Virus record (IMG/VR): IMGVR_UViG_3300008267_000118
Span: 1-40,128 of that record
Direction: 5' to 3' (one strand)
Origin: a virus
Length of the DNA: 40,128 bases
Below the pieces are notes generated by a model that had not been told where the DNA came from, did not search any database, and saw nothing but the letters and a program-made list of their open reading frames with translations. Within the stretch, counting starts at the first letter, position 1. Every line of letters begins with the position of its first letter. Of the stretch, positions 6,603 through 13,417 are shown in pieces. The translations under genes were made by a program, and so were the position numbers.

Positions 6603-6761
6603 ATGAACGTGACCGAACGGTCTCCCAAGGCGGAGATCATCGATGCAGCGTGCGAGCTGACTGATTACCAGTCGGAGCGCATCTGCGAGCTGGAGCAGCA
6701 GCAGGTGGCCCTGTGGGCCCTGGTGGCCGTGCTGGCTTCCCTTCTTCTGGTGGGGGTCTGA
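6603..6761 (+). CDS. small early membrane protein
   Basis: A 52-residue protein, the first gene of the early unit. It has an amphipathic N-terminal part with ELTDYQSERICELEQQQ and a C-terminal membrane segment (VALWALVAVLASLLLVGV). I believe similar helix-plus-anchor proteins are frequent in cyanophages, but no function is known to me. The stop overlaps the next start (TGATG). No Shine-Dalgarno is seen. Confidence 0.65.
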   Translation: MNVTERSPKAEIIDAACELTDYQSERICELEQQQVALWALVAVLASLLLVGV

Positions 6762-7036
6762 TGTACGCCATCCACCTGACAGAAGAGCAACTGCGTTTTG
6801 TGCACGCGGCATTGATCCAAGCGGCCAACCACAGCCGCTCAATGCAGGACGAGCACCTAACAAGGCATGAATGCCCCGACCTGCCCATGTCGGCCCGGTC
6901 CTTCTATTGGGACCGGTACCGGGCATGGGCCAAGGTCGAGCACCAGGCCATCGACCTGGCCAACCAGGTTGAAGGTGACCGGCGCTTCGGGATCGAGGCT
7001 TACCGGCTAACCGGCGGCAGCCTCATGACCGACTGA
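6761..7036 (+). CDS. early hypothetical protein
   Basis: A 91-residue protein starting MYAIHLTEEQLRFVHAAL, mostly helical by composition, with several His and Arg residues and no recognised domain. The ATG at 6761 overlaps the stop of the membrane protein gene, and a G-rich stretch lies just upstream. A longer in-frame extension from 6713 lies inside the upstream gene and was not used. Its early position suggests a host-takeover role, which is only inference. Confidence 0.7.
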   Translation: MYAIHLTEEQLRFVHAALIQAANHSRSMQDEHLTRHECPDLPMSARSFYWDRYRAWAKVEHQAIDLANQVEGDRRFGIEAYRLTGGSLMTD

Positions 7037-7049
7037 TGCCAGCACTGAG

Positions 7050-7068
7050 GGGAGCTTGCTCCCTTCTC
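7050..7068 (+). terminator. weak terminator-like hairpin between early genes
   Basis: GGGAG/CTCCC with a CTTG tetraloop (7050-7063) is followed by TTCTCT. The stem is short and the T tract interrupted, so it may cause only partial termination after the second early gene. Confidence 0.4.
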
Positions 7069-7105
7069 TGCTGCCCTCATGGCAGCCCATTACACGTTCC
7101 GAACC

Positions 7106-7606
7106 ATGACAACCAAAGAGAAAACAGAACAGCTCAGCCCGGCCGAACAGAACGGCAGGGGGTGGATTGAATCCATCGCCGCGGCCTATGAGGCCCACCA
7201 GTTCTGCGCCTCAGGGTTCCACACCCTGAGCCAGGCCGGCTGTGACCTCTCGAGGGAGGCCAGGGCCTGCCTGCGAGAGCACGGTTACGACGGCACCAAT
7301 CACGACGTGGTGACCGAATGGATTGAGGATGCGATGCGGGAGGCACCGTTGAGCGTTGAAATCAGAGAGGGGTGGAAGGGCCCCGGCGATGGTGCATCCC
7401 TAGACCCTGAGGAGTTCCGGGTGCTGCTCAGCACCGGCGGCCCTGCCTTGCGGATCAAGGGCGAACTCAACCACGGCGAGCCGTCCCGTTGCTGGCTTGA
7501 AATCCAGGACTGGGGCACGCCCTGGGTTCGGATGTTCAGCCAGCACGAATACGAGGTCAACGCCCTCCGCTGGTTTGCCGGCCTCTTCTATTACGGGGAG
7601 GGTTGA
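7106..7606 (+). CDS. early hypothetical protein, conserved-looking C-terminal domain
   Basis: A 166-residue protein from the ATG at 7106; an ATG at 7079 would add nine residues. The N-terminal part includes LSPAEQNGRGWIESIAA. The C-terminal part has EEFRVLLSTGGPALRIKGEL, then a segment with WLEIQDWGTPW and ALRWFAGLFYYGEG. I associate this C-terminal pattern with a family of phage hypothetical proteins of unknown function. No catalytic motif is evident. The composition indicates a soluble cytoplasmic protein. Confidence 0.75.
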   Translation: MTTKEKTEQLSPAEQNGRGWIESIAAAYEAHQFCASGFHTLSQAGCDLSREARACLREHGYDGTNHDVVTEWIEDAMREAPLSVEIREGWKGPGDGASLDPEEFRVLLSTGGPALRIKGELNHGEPSRCWLEIQDWGTPWVRMFSQHEYEVNALRWFAGLFYYGEG

Positions 7607-7610
7607 ACCG

Positions 7611-7748
7611 ATGCTGAGCCGTTCACTGCCGACGCTGGCCGTTGTGCTGGCGTCGTCCTTTCTATGGGCCCTTGCGATGCAGGAGCTAGCCCATCAGCCG
7701 GTGACCAGTACCGGCACGCAACCGACGCACCGGGCCCCGCAACAGTGA
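7611..7748 (+). CDS. tiny single-span membrane protein
   Basis: A 45-residue protein with an N-terminal hydrophobic segment (SLPTLAVVLASSFLWALAM) and a short polar tail. The ATG at 7611 has GGGGAGG about 9 bases upstream, the best evidence that it is translated. It follows the preceding stop by 4 bases. Function unknown. Confidence 0.6.
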   Translation: MLSRSLPTLAVVLASSFLWALAMQELAHQPVTSTGTQPTHRAPQQ

Positions 7749-7885
7749 GGCCTGGCCACGTCGTCCTGACTGCGCTGGTGATGGCTGCCCTCTGGGCGGC
7801 CACGCTGGCACCACTCATGCCCACCCACCACAGAGAACCAGACCATGACGCACTTCATTTACGCCCACGATCAGGGCACCGTTGA
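7745..7885 (+). CDS. possible second tiny membrane protein, GTG start
   Basis: A 46-residue frame whose GTG overlaps the TGA of the previous gene (GTGA). It begins MRPGHVVLTALVMAALWAAT with a hydrophobic span, and it runs 41 bases into the next gene in another frame. The coupled start and the second membrane segment are suggestive, but the long overlap and lack of a ribosome site leave it uncertain. Confidence 0.35.
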   Translation: MRPGHVVLTALVMAALWAATLAPLMPTHHREPDHDALHLRPRSGHR

Positions 7886-8060
7886 TTTCATTGACAGCCA
7901 CAACACCAAGGCAGGAGCGATGGCTCACGTCAACCGCTTAAAGGCTGAGTTCAACCGCCACCCCAGCTGGTTTGATTACGCCTGCCCCTGGTTTGAGATC
8001 AGTACCGTCCCTCCATACATGGAGACTTACACCTTCCCCGACATGTCGGGCATGGGTTAA
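7845..8060 (+). CDS. early hypothetical protein
   Basis: A 71-residue soluble protein, MTHFIYAHDQGTVDFIDSHN at its start, rich in aromatic and His residues (FDYACPWFEIS in the middle). No recognised domain. A purine stretch (AGAGAA) lies about 10 bases upstream. It ends just before a structured gene-free stretch at 8061-8225. Confidence 0.65.
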   Translation: MTHFIYAHDQGTVDFIDSHNTKAGAMAHVNRLKAEFNRHPSWFDYACPWFEISTVPPYMETYTFPDMSGMG

Positions 8061-8225
8061 CTAGCACCAGGGCCCCAGCGGTGGGGCCCACCCCACCCGC
8101 CGCCGCCCGGGCCCCGGCCCAGGGGTGGGGGGTGGGGGGTGGAGTGGACAGGCCCTGCATATATAGATGTGTCACGGGCATTGTCATTGCCTCCGTCATT
8201 GCCTCCATCCTTGTGACCGCCAGAC
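8061..8225 (+). other. structured gap: GC hairpin, G-rich tract, 12-bp tandem repeat
   Basis: GGGCCCC (8070-8076) pairs perfectly with GGGGCCC (8083-8089). A G-rich tract with runs of 4, 6 and 6 G lies at 8122-8139. An AT island CATATATAG lies at about 8159-8166, and GTCATTGCCTCC is repeated in tandem at 8183-8194 and 8195-8206. There is no T tract, so termination is not obvious. It could hold a promoter or an RNA-processing site for the following genes; nothing specific was recognised. Confidence 0.6.
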
Positions 8226-8408
8226 ATGAGAGCACCACACCAACTGTTGATTCAGGCAGCGGCACGCCTTGCTGCTGACGGACACGTCGACCTGTCTGCT
8301 GACATCAGGCAGCTAGCCAACAAGTGGACACCTGAATCTGAAAAGGACCTGATCTCCGGGTCATCACCCATCCAACTGCAACAAACCAATGACCCAAGGA
8401 CCGACTGA
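8226..8408 (+). CDS. small early hypothetical protein
   Basis: A 60-residue protein beginning MRAPHQLLIQAAARLAADGH, with two helix-prone segments and a polar C-terminus. No domain or ribosome site seen. It overlaps the next gene by 20 bases. It is supported mainly by position and typical composition. Confidence 0.5.
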   Translation: MRAPHQLLIQAAARLAADGHVDLSADIRQLANKWTPESEKDLISGSSPIQLQQTNDPRTD

Positions 8409-8550
8409 ACTGCAGCTGTGTCAGCTGTATCGAGACTGGTGGAAGGACAGCTATGGCACTACGCCCAATAGCCAGGCGACAGTGGTCGCCGCGGCCTTCG
8501 CCCGCCATGTGTTGAACACCTATGTGACGAAGCCTGCCACCGATGAGTGA
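8389..8550 (+). CDS. small early hypothetical protein
   Basis: A 53-residue protein with LYRDWWKDSYG, then NSQATVVAAAFARHVL. The Trp-rich motif followed by an alanine-rich helix looks like a real conserved small phage protein. Its ATG lies inside the end of the preceding gene, and its stop overlaps the next start (ATGAGTGA). Function unknown. Confidence 0.6.
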   Translation: MTQGPTELQLCQLYRDWWKDSYGTTPNSQATVVAAAFARHVLNTYVTKPATDE

Positions 8551-8836
8551 CACGCACGCAATGGCGCAGCTGCGCAGTGACCTGCTCACTGCCCTGTATG
8601 AGGCGACGCCTAGTCCGCTGAATCGTGACCAACTGATGGAACTGTGTCGCACCAGCTTCCTGACCAGGGACAGGACCTGGTTTGCCGACGCTGTCGTCGA
8701 GCAACTCAAGGTGCTGAACCATGCGTCGTTGATCCGTCCGTTCAACGGGGGGTTCATCCTGACGGACAGGGGGAAGAGGGACAGGCAGCAGGCCGCAAGA
8801 TTCATCAACAACAAGCAACCCAAGGGAGCAGCATGA
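8543..8836 (+). CDS. winged-helix-like small protein
   Basis: A 97-residue protein. Residues about 10-75 fit a small winged helix: LRSDLLTALYEATPSPLNRD, a helix pair, then LIRPFNGGFILTDRGKRD, where the GF-LTDRGK turn is typical of the wing. It may bind nucleic acid and regulate early or middle genes; this is a fold-level inference only. It is coupled to both neighbours by overlapping start and stop codons. Confidence 0.55.
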   Translation: MSDTHAMAQLRSDLLTALYEATPSPLNRDQLMELCRTSFLTRDRTWFADAVVEQLKVLNHASLIRPFNGGFILTDRGKRDRQQAARFINNKQPKGAA

Positions 8837-9108
8837 GCAGGATCCAAGAGTTCGACCAGCGTGCTGAGTCGATCACGCATGACAGGGCTGCCGACTACGG
8901 CGACCCACGGATCAGCTTTGATCGCATTGCCTTGATGTGGTCAGCCATCACGGGAGCGGACATCACCGCTCAACAGGTGGCGCACATGATGATTGCACTC
9001 AAGCTGGTCCGGTTACAGCACACCCCTGATCACCTTGATTCCTATGTCGACGTCGTCGGTTACGCCAGGTGCGGTGTCCTCTGCGGTCCTGCTGAAGTAC
9101 GGGGATGA
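8833..9108 (+). CDS. DUF6378-like protein
   Basis: A 91-residue protein with RAADYGDPRISFDRIALMWS, then ITAQQVAHMMIALKLVRLQH and DSYVDVVGYARCG. This order (YGDP-FxRIAxLW, helix with MMxxLKxxRL, D-DxxGYA) is the pattern I know as DUF6378, common in phages and possibly related to small all-alpha nucleotide-handling folds. Its biochemical role is not established to my knowledge. AAGGGAG lies 6 bases upstream of the ATG, and the start overlaps the previous stop (ATGA). Confidence 0.7.
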   Translation: MSRIQEFDQRAESITHDRAADYGDPRISFDRIALMWSAITGADITAQQVAHMMIALKLVRLQHTPDHLDSYVDVVGYARCGVLCGPAEVRG

Positions 9109-9124
9109 CCTAGTCGGTCGGTGC

Positions 9125-9304
9125 ATGGCTGCCTACTGGCAGGACAAGCAAGCACTGATCGACGACCGCTGTCGCATGGCAGCTGTGTTTGAGGTGATCT
9201 CCCAAGAGGTGAGGGCCTGGGCCCCTGACAAGGGACAGGCTCGCATCTGTTACCTGGCCATCAACGAGGTGGCTGACCGACTGATCCGTGACACCCAACC
9301 ATGA
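9125..9304 (+). CDS. small early hypothetical protein
   Basis: A 59-residue, probably all-helical protein starting MAAYWQDKQALIDDRCRMAA. The first in-frame ATG after the DUF6378-like gene is at 9125; no Shine-Dalgarno is visible. The stop overlaps the next ATG (ATGA). No recognised domain. Confidence 0.55.
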   Translation: MAAYWQDKQALIDDRCRMAAVFEVISQEVRAWAPDKGQARICYLAINEVADRLIRDTQP

Positions 9305-9459
9305 CCTACCAACCTGAGTGGAGAGAGCAGGACGAGGCACGCATGGCCCGTCTCGAGCGGCTGTATTTCCTTGATGGCCGTAAGCACCTACCTAATGGGC
9401 ACCCGTTGAAGGGCACCTACACCGGACTGCACCAGAAGTACCAGGAGCGGGGCTGGTGA
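9301..9459 (+). CDS. small hypothetical protein with LYFLDGR motif
   Basis: A 52-residue protein: a charged helix (DEARMARLERLYFLDGR) followed by HPLKGTYTGLHQKYQERGW. This pattern looks like a short conserved cyanophage family of unknown function. It is coupled at both ends: ATGA with the previous gene and GTGA with the next. A promoter-like sequence overlaps it at 9394-9408. Confidence 0.65.
   Translation: MTYQPEWREQDEARMARLERLYFLDGRKHLPNGHPLKGTYTGLHQKYQERGW
9394..9408 (+). promoter_or_regulatory. possible phage RNA polymerase promoter (Syn5-like match)
   Basis: The 15-mer AATGGGCACCCGTTG matches the Syn5 cyanophage RNA polymerase promoter, as I recall it, at 12 of 15 positions with an exact 11-base core. 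It lies on the coding strand about 600 bases before the RNA polymerase gene. It sits inside a small gene, and no second copy was found in obvious promoter positions, so it may be chance. Confidence 0.25.
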
Positions 9460-9713
9460 ACAGGGGAACCGACCATCGGTTCGCCTTGCACTGGGCCGAA
9501 GGCCAGGCACCCAACCTGGGCGAAGGCGTCAGTCGCACGAGCAAGGAAGCAGCCGGGCTATGGGAGGTGCATGTTTACTTTGCATCTGCCAAGCCGATGA
9601 AGGAATGGATCAGGGCGATGAACCACGGGCAAGCCCGCAAGTTTGCACGCAATCGCCACCCATCCGCAACATCAATCACCGTTATTGGAAAACGAAATGC
9701 CCCGATCATTTGA
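9456..9713 (+). CDS. early hypothetical protein, GTG start
   Basis: An 85-residue basic protein starting at GTG 9456 with AGGAG 8 bases upstream, which fixes the start. It contains LWEVHVYFASAKPMKEWIRA and a basic C-terminus (ARKFARNRHPS). A nucleic-acid-binding role is conceivable but not shown. It overlaps the next gene by 17 bases. Confidence 0.65.
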   Translation: MNRGTDHRFALHWAEGQAPNLGEGVSRTSKEAAGLWEVHVYFASAKPMKEWIRAMNHGQARKFARNRHPSATSITVIGKRNAPII

Positions 9714-10020
9714 CCCAACCGAAAACGTTTACAACCTGAAGGTCGCACCTCCAACCAAGGAAGACAGTGACGACAAGGGTTATGTGTTGTACTTCAAGCC
9801 AGGCCATGGCTGGTTCTCTGGCTACTGGCAGAAGCCATACATCGATGGCGTAACGCACTGGACCTACCTGCCAGAAAGCCCGCCAGCACTGCCCGATCCC
9901 GACATCACTCGTGATGCTGCGTTCGAGAAGTGGACTGCGTCGTTCCCCGATAAGTTCAGCGAGCCAGCTACTGCATTGATCCGCCTTGGTTGGAACGCTG
10001 GTTGGAAACGTGCGGTCTGA
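9697..10020 (+). CDS. DUF551-like hypothetical protein
   Basis: A 107-residue protein from the ATG at 9697. YVLYFKPGHGWFSGYWQKP followed by GVTHWTYLPESPPALP resembles the DUF551 pattern (aromatic strands ending in VTHW-LPE-PP). A C-terminal AFEKW and IRLGWNAGWKRA resembles another short module common in phage early proteins. Function unknown. Its end overlaps the RNA polymerase start. Confidence 0.6.
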   Translation: MPRSFDPTENVYNLKVAPPTKEDSDDKGYVLYFKPGHGWFSGYWQKPYIDGVTHWTYLPESPPALPDPDITRDAAFEKWTASFPDKFSEPATALIRLGWNAGWKRAV

Positions 10021-12409
10021 GCAGGATCAGATTGAGCTGGAACGTGAGATGTTCCAACTTGGTGCCGACCGTCGTCAGCTCATGGGTAACAGGCGCAAGT
10101 TATTGCGCATGGAATCCTTATCTGACTACGGCGATGCACTTGTGCAGCTTGGCGTTGAACGCTTGACCCAAGCAATCAGGCATCATCGCAATCAAATCAA
10201 GGCAGGCAAGGCAGGCATCACCTATGCAGGCCTGAATCCCTTGACCCAGATGGCGCCGCACAAGATTGCTGCCTGCGCCCTGCGCGTGGTCGTCGACCAG
10301 ATCAGTTCGACGTGTCGCCTCTCTGCCCTTGCGCATGAGGTGGCCGAGAAGCTGTGGGTTGAGACGATGCTGGCCAGGGCCAGCCGATGGGAACGGCAGA
10401 ACCACAAGCGTGTGCGTGGTCGCTTCAGCCACAAGGTGCGTGACATCCACCGGATGCGCGGTACCGAGGTGTGGTCAGCCAAGGAGCGTGCTGCAACAGG
10501 CGCGTTCCTGGTCTGCTTGATCGCCAAGGAGACAGGTCTGATCGTGGTGAGAAAGGAAAGGGTTGGCTTGCGCACCCCTTTTATGGTGCGTGCCACGCCT
10601 GAGTGCCTTGCCTTTGTCAGCAAGGTGCATGAGACAGGCATGTTGCTGTGCCCTTTCTCGCTGCCGATGGTGGTGCCACCCAGGCCGTGGTCGTCACCGC
10701 TCGAGGGTGGGTACCTGACTGACATCCCCAACAACTGGCTGCTGAAGGATGGAGCAGAGCTGGTAGCGCAGCATTGCAAGGGCGACGAGCCCTTCATCCA
10801 AGCCGCCAACCTCCAGCAGGGGGTGGCATGGCAGGTCAACAGCTGGATGCTGCAGCAGGTGGAGCACGCATGGGACAAGAGCATTGCCATCGGCAACCTC
10901 ATGCCCCGTGAAGGGTGGACTGTTCCGCCCTACCCCAAGCACCTGCCAGAGGATCACCCTGATGTGACCCAATGGAAGTTCAACGCCCGCCAGATCCACG
11001 AGAAGAACGACAAGACCAAGAACCGACGCATCGCCACAGCCAAACAGCTATGGATTGCACGGCGCCTGGTCGACGAGCCCGAGCTGTACTTCCCCATGCA
11101 GCTGGACTTCAGGGGAAGGTATTACTACCGACCCCCGTTCCTCAACCCACAGGCCAATGACATCGGCCGGTCGCTGTTGCAGTTCAGCAAGGGCAAACCG
11201 ATCACCGATGAACGCCAAGCCGAATGGTTGTGGGTGCATGGCGCCAACCTCTATGGACACAGCAAGCTGAGCTGGTCGGCACGCCTTGCCTGGGCACACC
11301 AGAACAAGGAAGCCATCTGCCGATCAGGCATGGACCCTTGGCAGAACACTGAGTTCTGGACCAAGGCCGACGACACCTGGCAGTTCCTTGCCTTCTGTCG
11401 TGCCGCCTATGAGTACGTCACGCATCGACACCACTTCGTGTGTCAGCTGCCTGTCGTCCTGGACTGCACCTGCTCTGGCATCCAGCACTACTCAGCCCTG
11501 CTCCGCAACGAGCACATGGCTGAGCTGGTCAACCTGATGCCAAGCGACAAGCCGCAGGACATCTACTCCCGTGTCTTGATGGCTGTGCTCGAGCGGGTGC
11601 GTAGCGATGCAGCCAACGGTGACAAGGCCGAGCAGCTACATGCCAGGTCATGGCTGGAGTTGCAGCCTGACCGGTCACTGACCAAGGCGGTCGTCATGAC
11701 CACGCCCTACTCAGCCACCAGGCAGGCGATCTTCCAGCACTGCCAACGGTGGGCTTTCGAGCGGACCCTTGAGTTGTATGGCACCGACGGGTGGTGCTTC
11801 AAGCGTGGCGCCATTGCTGCCATGCACTACATGACCACCATCCTGAGCAGGGAGACAGCCAAGATCATTGGCCCCGCCAAGCACGCAATGCACTGGTTCA
11901 AAAGACTGGGCAAGCTGGCTGGCGAACACGACATCTCCCTTCAGTGGACGTCGCCATCAGGGCTGCTGGTCAACCAGTCCTATGTCGACATGCGGGGGGT
12001 GCAGATCGTGCTGCATCACCTGTCGCCGGTGCGGATGACCTTCAGGTCCAACCACCAACCCAGTGGCTTGAGCCCCATGCGCATGGGCAATGGGCTCAGC
12101 CCCAACGTCATCCACTCCATGGATGCCAGCCACATGGCGCTGTCGACCATCGACGCCTTTGCCAATGGCGTCACCAATCTTGGCGGGATCCACGACTGCT
12201 TTGCCACGACGCCCGCTGAGATGGGGCAGGTACGCGATTCAGTTCGCAACGCCTTTGCCTCCATGTACTCCGAGGACTGGCTCACTGCCATAGCCTCGGA
12301 TCTCCTGGCCCAGATCCCAGAGGACCTGCGCCAGGCGCTACCCAAGCTGCCCGCCCTTGGTGGGTTTGACATCAACACCGTCCGTCACGCGACGTACTTC
12401 ATCACCTGA
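10010..12409 (+). CDS. T7-like single-subunit RNA polymerase
   Basis: About 799 residues from the GTG at 10010, shorter than T7 RNAP (883). Catalytic residues align: D485 in DCTCSGIQHYSAL (T7 D537), R555 and K559 in RSLTKAVVM (R627, K631), Y567 in PYSATRQA (Y639), and D729 in GGIHDCFATT (D812). GLSPNVIHSMDASHM matches the conserved segment before motif C. It should transcribe middle and late genes from phage promoters. The frame extends to a TTG at 9986 and no strong ribosome site is visible, so the start could differ by a few residues. It begins within the preceding gene; the SSB gene follows after 2 bases. Confidence 0.97.
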   Translation: MRSEQDQIELEREMFQLGADRRQLMGNRRKLLRMESLSDYGDALVQLGVERLTQAIRHHRNQIKAGKAGITYAGLNPLTQMAPHKIAACALRVVVDQISSTCRLSALAHEVAEKLWVETMLARASRWERQNHKRVRGRFSHKVRDIHRMRGTEVWSAKERAATGAFLVCLIAKETGLIVVRKERVGLRTPFMVRATPECLAFVSKVHETGMLLCPFSLPMVVPPRPWSSPLEGGYLTDIPNNWLLKDGAELVAQHCKGDEPFIQAANLQQGVAWQVNSWMLQQVEHAWDKSIAIGNLMPREGWTVPPYPKHLPEDHPDVTQWKFNARQIHEKNDKTKNRRIATAKQLWIARRLVDEPELYFPMQLDFRGRYYYRPPFLNPQANDIGRSLLQFSKGKPITDERQAEWLWVHGANLYGHSKLSWSARLAWAHQNKEAICRSGMDPWQNTEFWTKADDTWQFLAFCRAAYEYVTHRHHFVCQLPVVLDCTCSGIQHYSALLRNEHMAELVNLMPSDKPQDIYSRVLMAVLERVRSDAANGDKAEQLHARSWLELQPDRSLTKAVVMTTPYSATRQAIFQHCQRWAFERTLELYGTDGWCFKRGAIAAMHYMTTILSRETAKIIGPAKHAMHWFKRLGKLAGEHDISLQWTSPSGLLVNQSYVDMRGVQIVLHHLSPVRMTFRSNHQPSGLSPMRMGNGLSPNVIHSMDASHMALSTIDAFANGVTNLGGIHDCFATTPAEMGQVRDSVRNAFASMYSEDWLTAIASDLLAQIPEDLRQALPKLPALGGFDINTVRHATYFIT

Positions 12410-12411
12410 AC

Positions 12412-13044
12412 ATGAACTACACCTTTGTCGACAAGATCAAGCTGACCACGCCTGTCGCTCGCTTCCAGTATCCGAAGCTGATCGAACCTGAAACCAAGTT
12501 CAACCCTGAGGGTGTCTACAAGGTGACAGCTGCCATCGATGCAGCTGATGCGGCCGCCATCTCCGATGCCCTTGATGATCTGCTCAACCGGCACAAGGCA
12601 TCGCTCAAGGCGCAAGATCCAGGCAAGAAGGACTGGAAGCTGGTGCAACCACCCTTCGGGTTCGAGGAAGTGGACGGCAAGCCTTGCTTCCTGGTGAAAC
12701 CCAAAATGAAAGCCAAGGGCATTGACCGCGACGGTCGTGCATGGACTGCAGCCCCTGCTCTCTTTGATGCCAAGGGTCAACCTGTCCGTGACCGTGAAAC
12801 CCTGCGTGGCATGTGGGGTGGCACCGTCGGCCGCGTGTCCTTTGAAGCCTGCCCCTTCTATCAAGCGGCATTGGGTGCCGGCATTACCCTCAGGCTCAGG
12901 GCTGTCCAGATCATCAGCCTGGTAGAGGGTGGTGGCAATGCCGAGAGCTTCGGGTTCGAGGAGAGCGACGGCTGGACCAGTTCCACTGAAGCCACGCCGT
13001 TCGACAGCACGGGCAGCATCCCGGAGATCGATTCGGACTTCTGA
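12412..13044 (+). CDS. single-stranded DNA-binding protein, T7 gp2.5-like
   Basis: A 210-residue protein with gp2.5-like features: an N-terminal beta segment (FVDKIKLTTPVARFQYPKL), KFNPEGVYKVTAAID, a basic middle segment (KPKMKAKGIDRDGRAW), and an acidic C-terminus ending IPEIDSDF with a terminal Phe, as in T7 gp2.5. In T7 the acidic tail contacts the phage DNA polymerase and helicase. Keeping the tail without a phage polymerase suggests it contacts the helicase or host proteins. It lies between RNA polymerase and endonuclease I, as in other T7-like phages. Confidence 0.92.
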   Translation: MNYTFVDKIKLTTPVARFQYPKLIEPETKFNPEGVYKVTAAIDAADAAAISDALDDLLNRHKASLKAQDPGKKDWKLVQPPFGFEEVDGKPCFLVKPKMKAKGIDRDGRAWTAAPALFDAKGQPVRDRETLRGMWGGTVGRVSFEACPFYQAALGAGITLRLRAVQIISLVEGGGNAESFGFEESDGWTSSTEATPFDSTGSIPEIDSDF

Positions 13045-13417
13045 GTTCCGCTCCAAGTTTGAGGCTGGCGTCGCAGCTGGCCTCACCCTGCGGGGCCTGG
13101 ACTACGACTACGAAACCCAGGCCCTGCCCTACGTCATCCACGCCAGCTACACCCCTGACTTCATCCTGCCCAATGGGGTGATGGTGGAGACCAAGGGCCT
13201 GCTGACGCCTGAAGACAGGCGCAAGATGGTTGCCGTCAAGGCAGCCCACCCTGACAAGGACATCAGGCTCTGCTTCATGCGGGCTGACGCCAAGCTTTCT
13301 CGTCGACCTGGTGCCCTGGCCTACTGGCAGTGGGCAGAGCGCCACGGCTTTCTCTGGTGCGAAGGCCACATACCCACCACCTGGTACGCCAATGCCGTCC
13401 AAGTTCCTAAAGCATGA
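13031..13417 (+). CDS. endonuclease I (Holliday-junction resolvase), T7 gp3-like
   Basis: A ~128-residue nuclease with all four T7 gp3 active-site positions: Glu in FRSKFEAGV (E20), Asp in YTPDF (D55), Glu and Lys in VETKG (E65, K67). It resolves branched DNA and in T7 degrades host DNA. No standard start lies near the family start. Choices are an ATT at 13031, with GGAGA 5 bases upstream and overlapping the SSB stop, or an ATG at 12938 that would add a basic extension inside SSB. I chose ATT because it gives the family's usual N-terminus; the start is uncertain. It overlaps the helicase start by 26 bases. Confidence 0.85.
   Translation: MRTSEFRSKFEAGVAAGLTLRGLDYDYETQALPYVIHASYTPDFILPNGVMVETKGLLTPEDRRKMVAVKAAHPDKDIRLCFMRADAKLSRRPGALAYWQWAERHGFLWCEGHIPTTWYANAVQVPKA

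Noticed and set aside
6096-6926. 276-codon open frame on the minus strand over the gene-free region and first early genes
   Set aside because: Composition is Pro/Arg/Gly/Trp-rich as expected from reading GC-rich DNA in a wrong frame. It runs antisense through two better-supported plus-strand genes and has no ribosome site.
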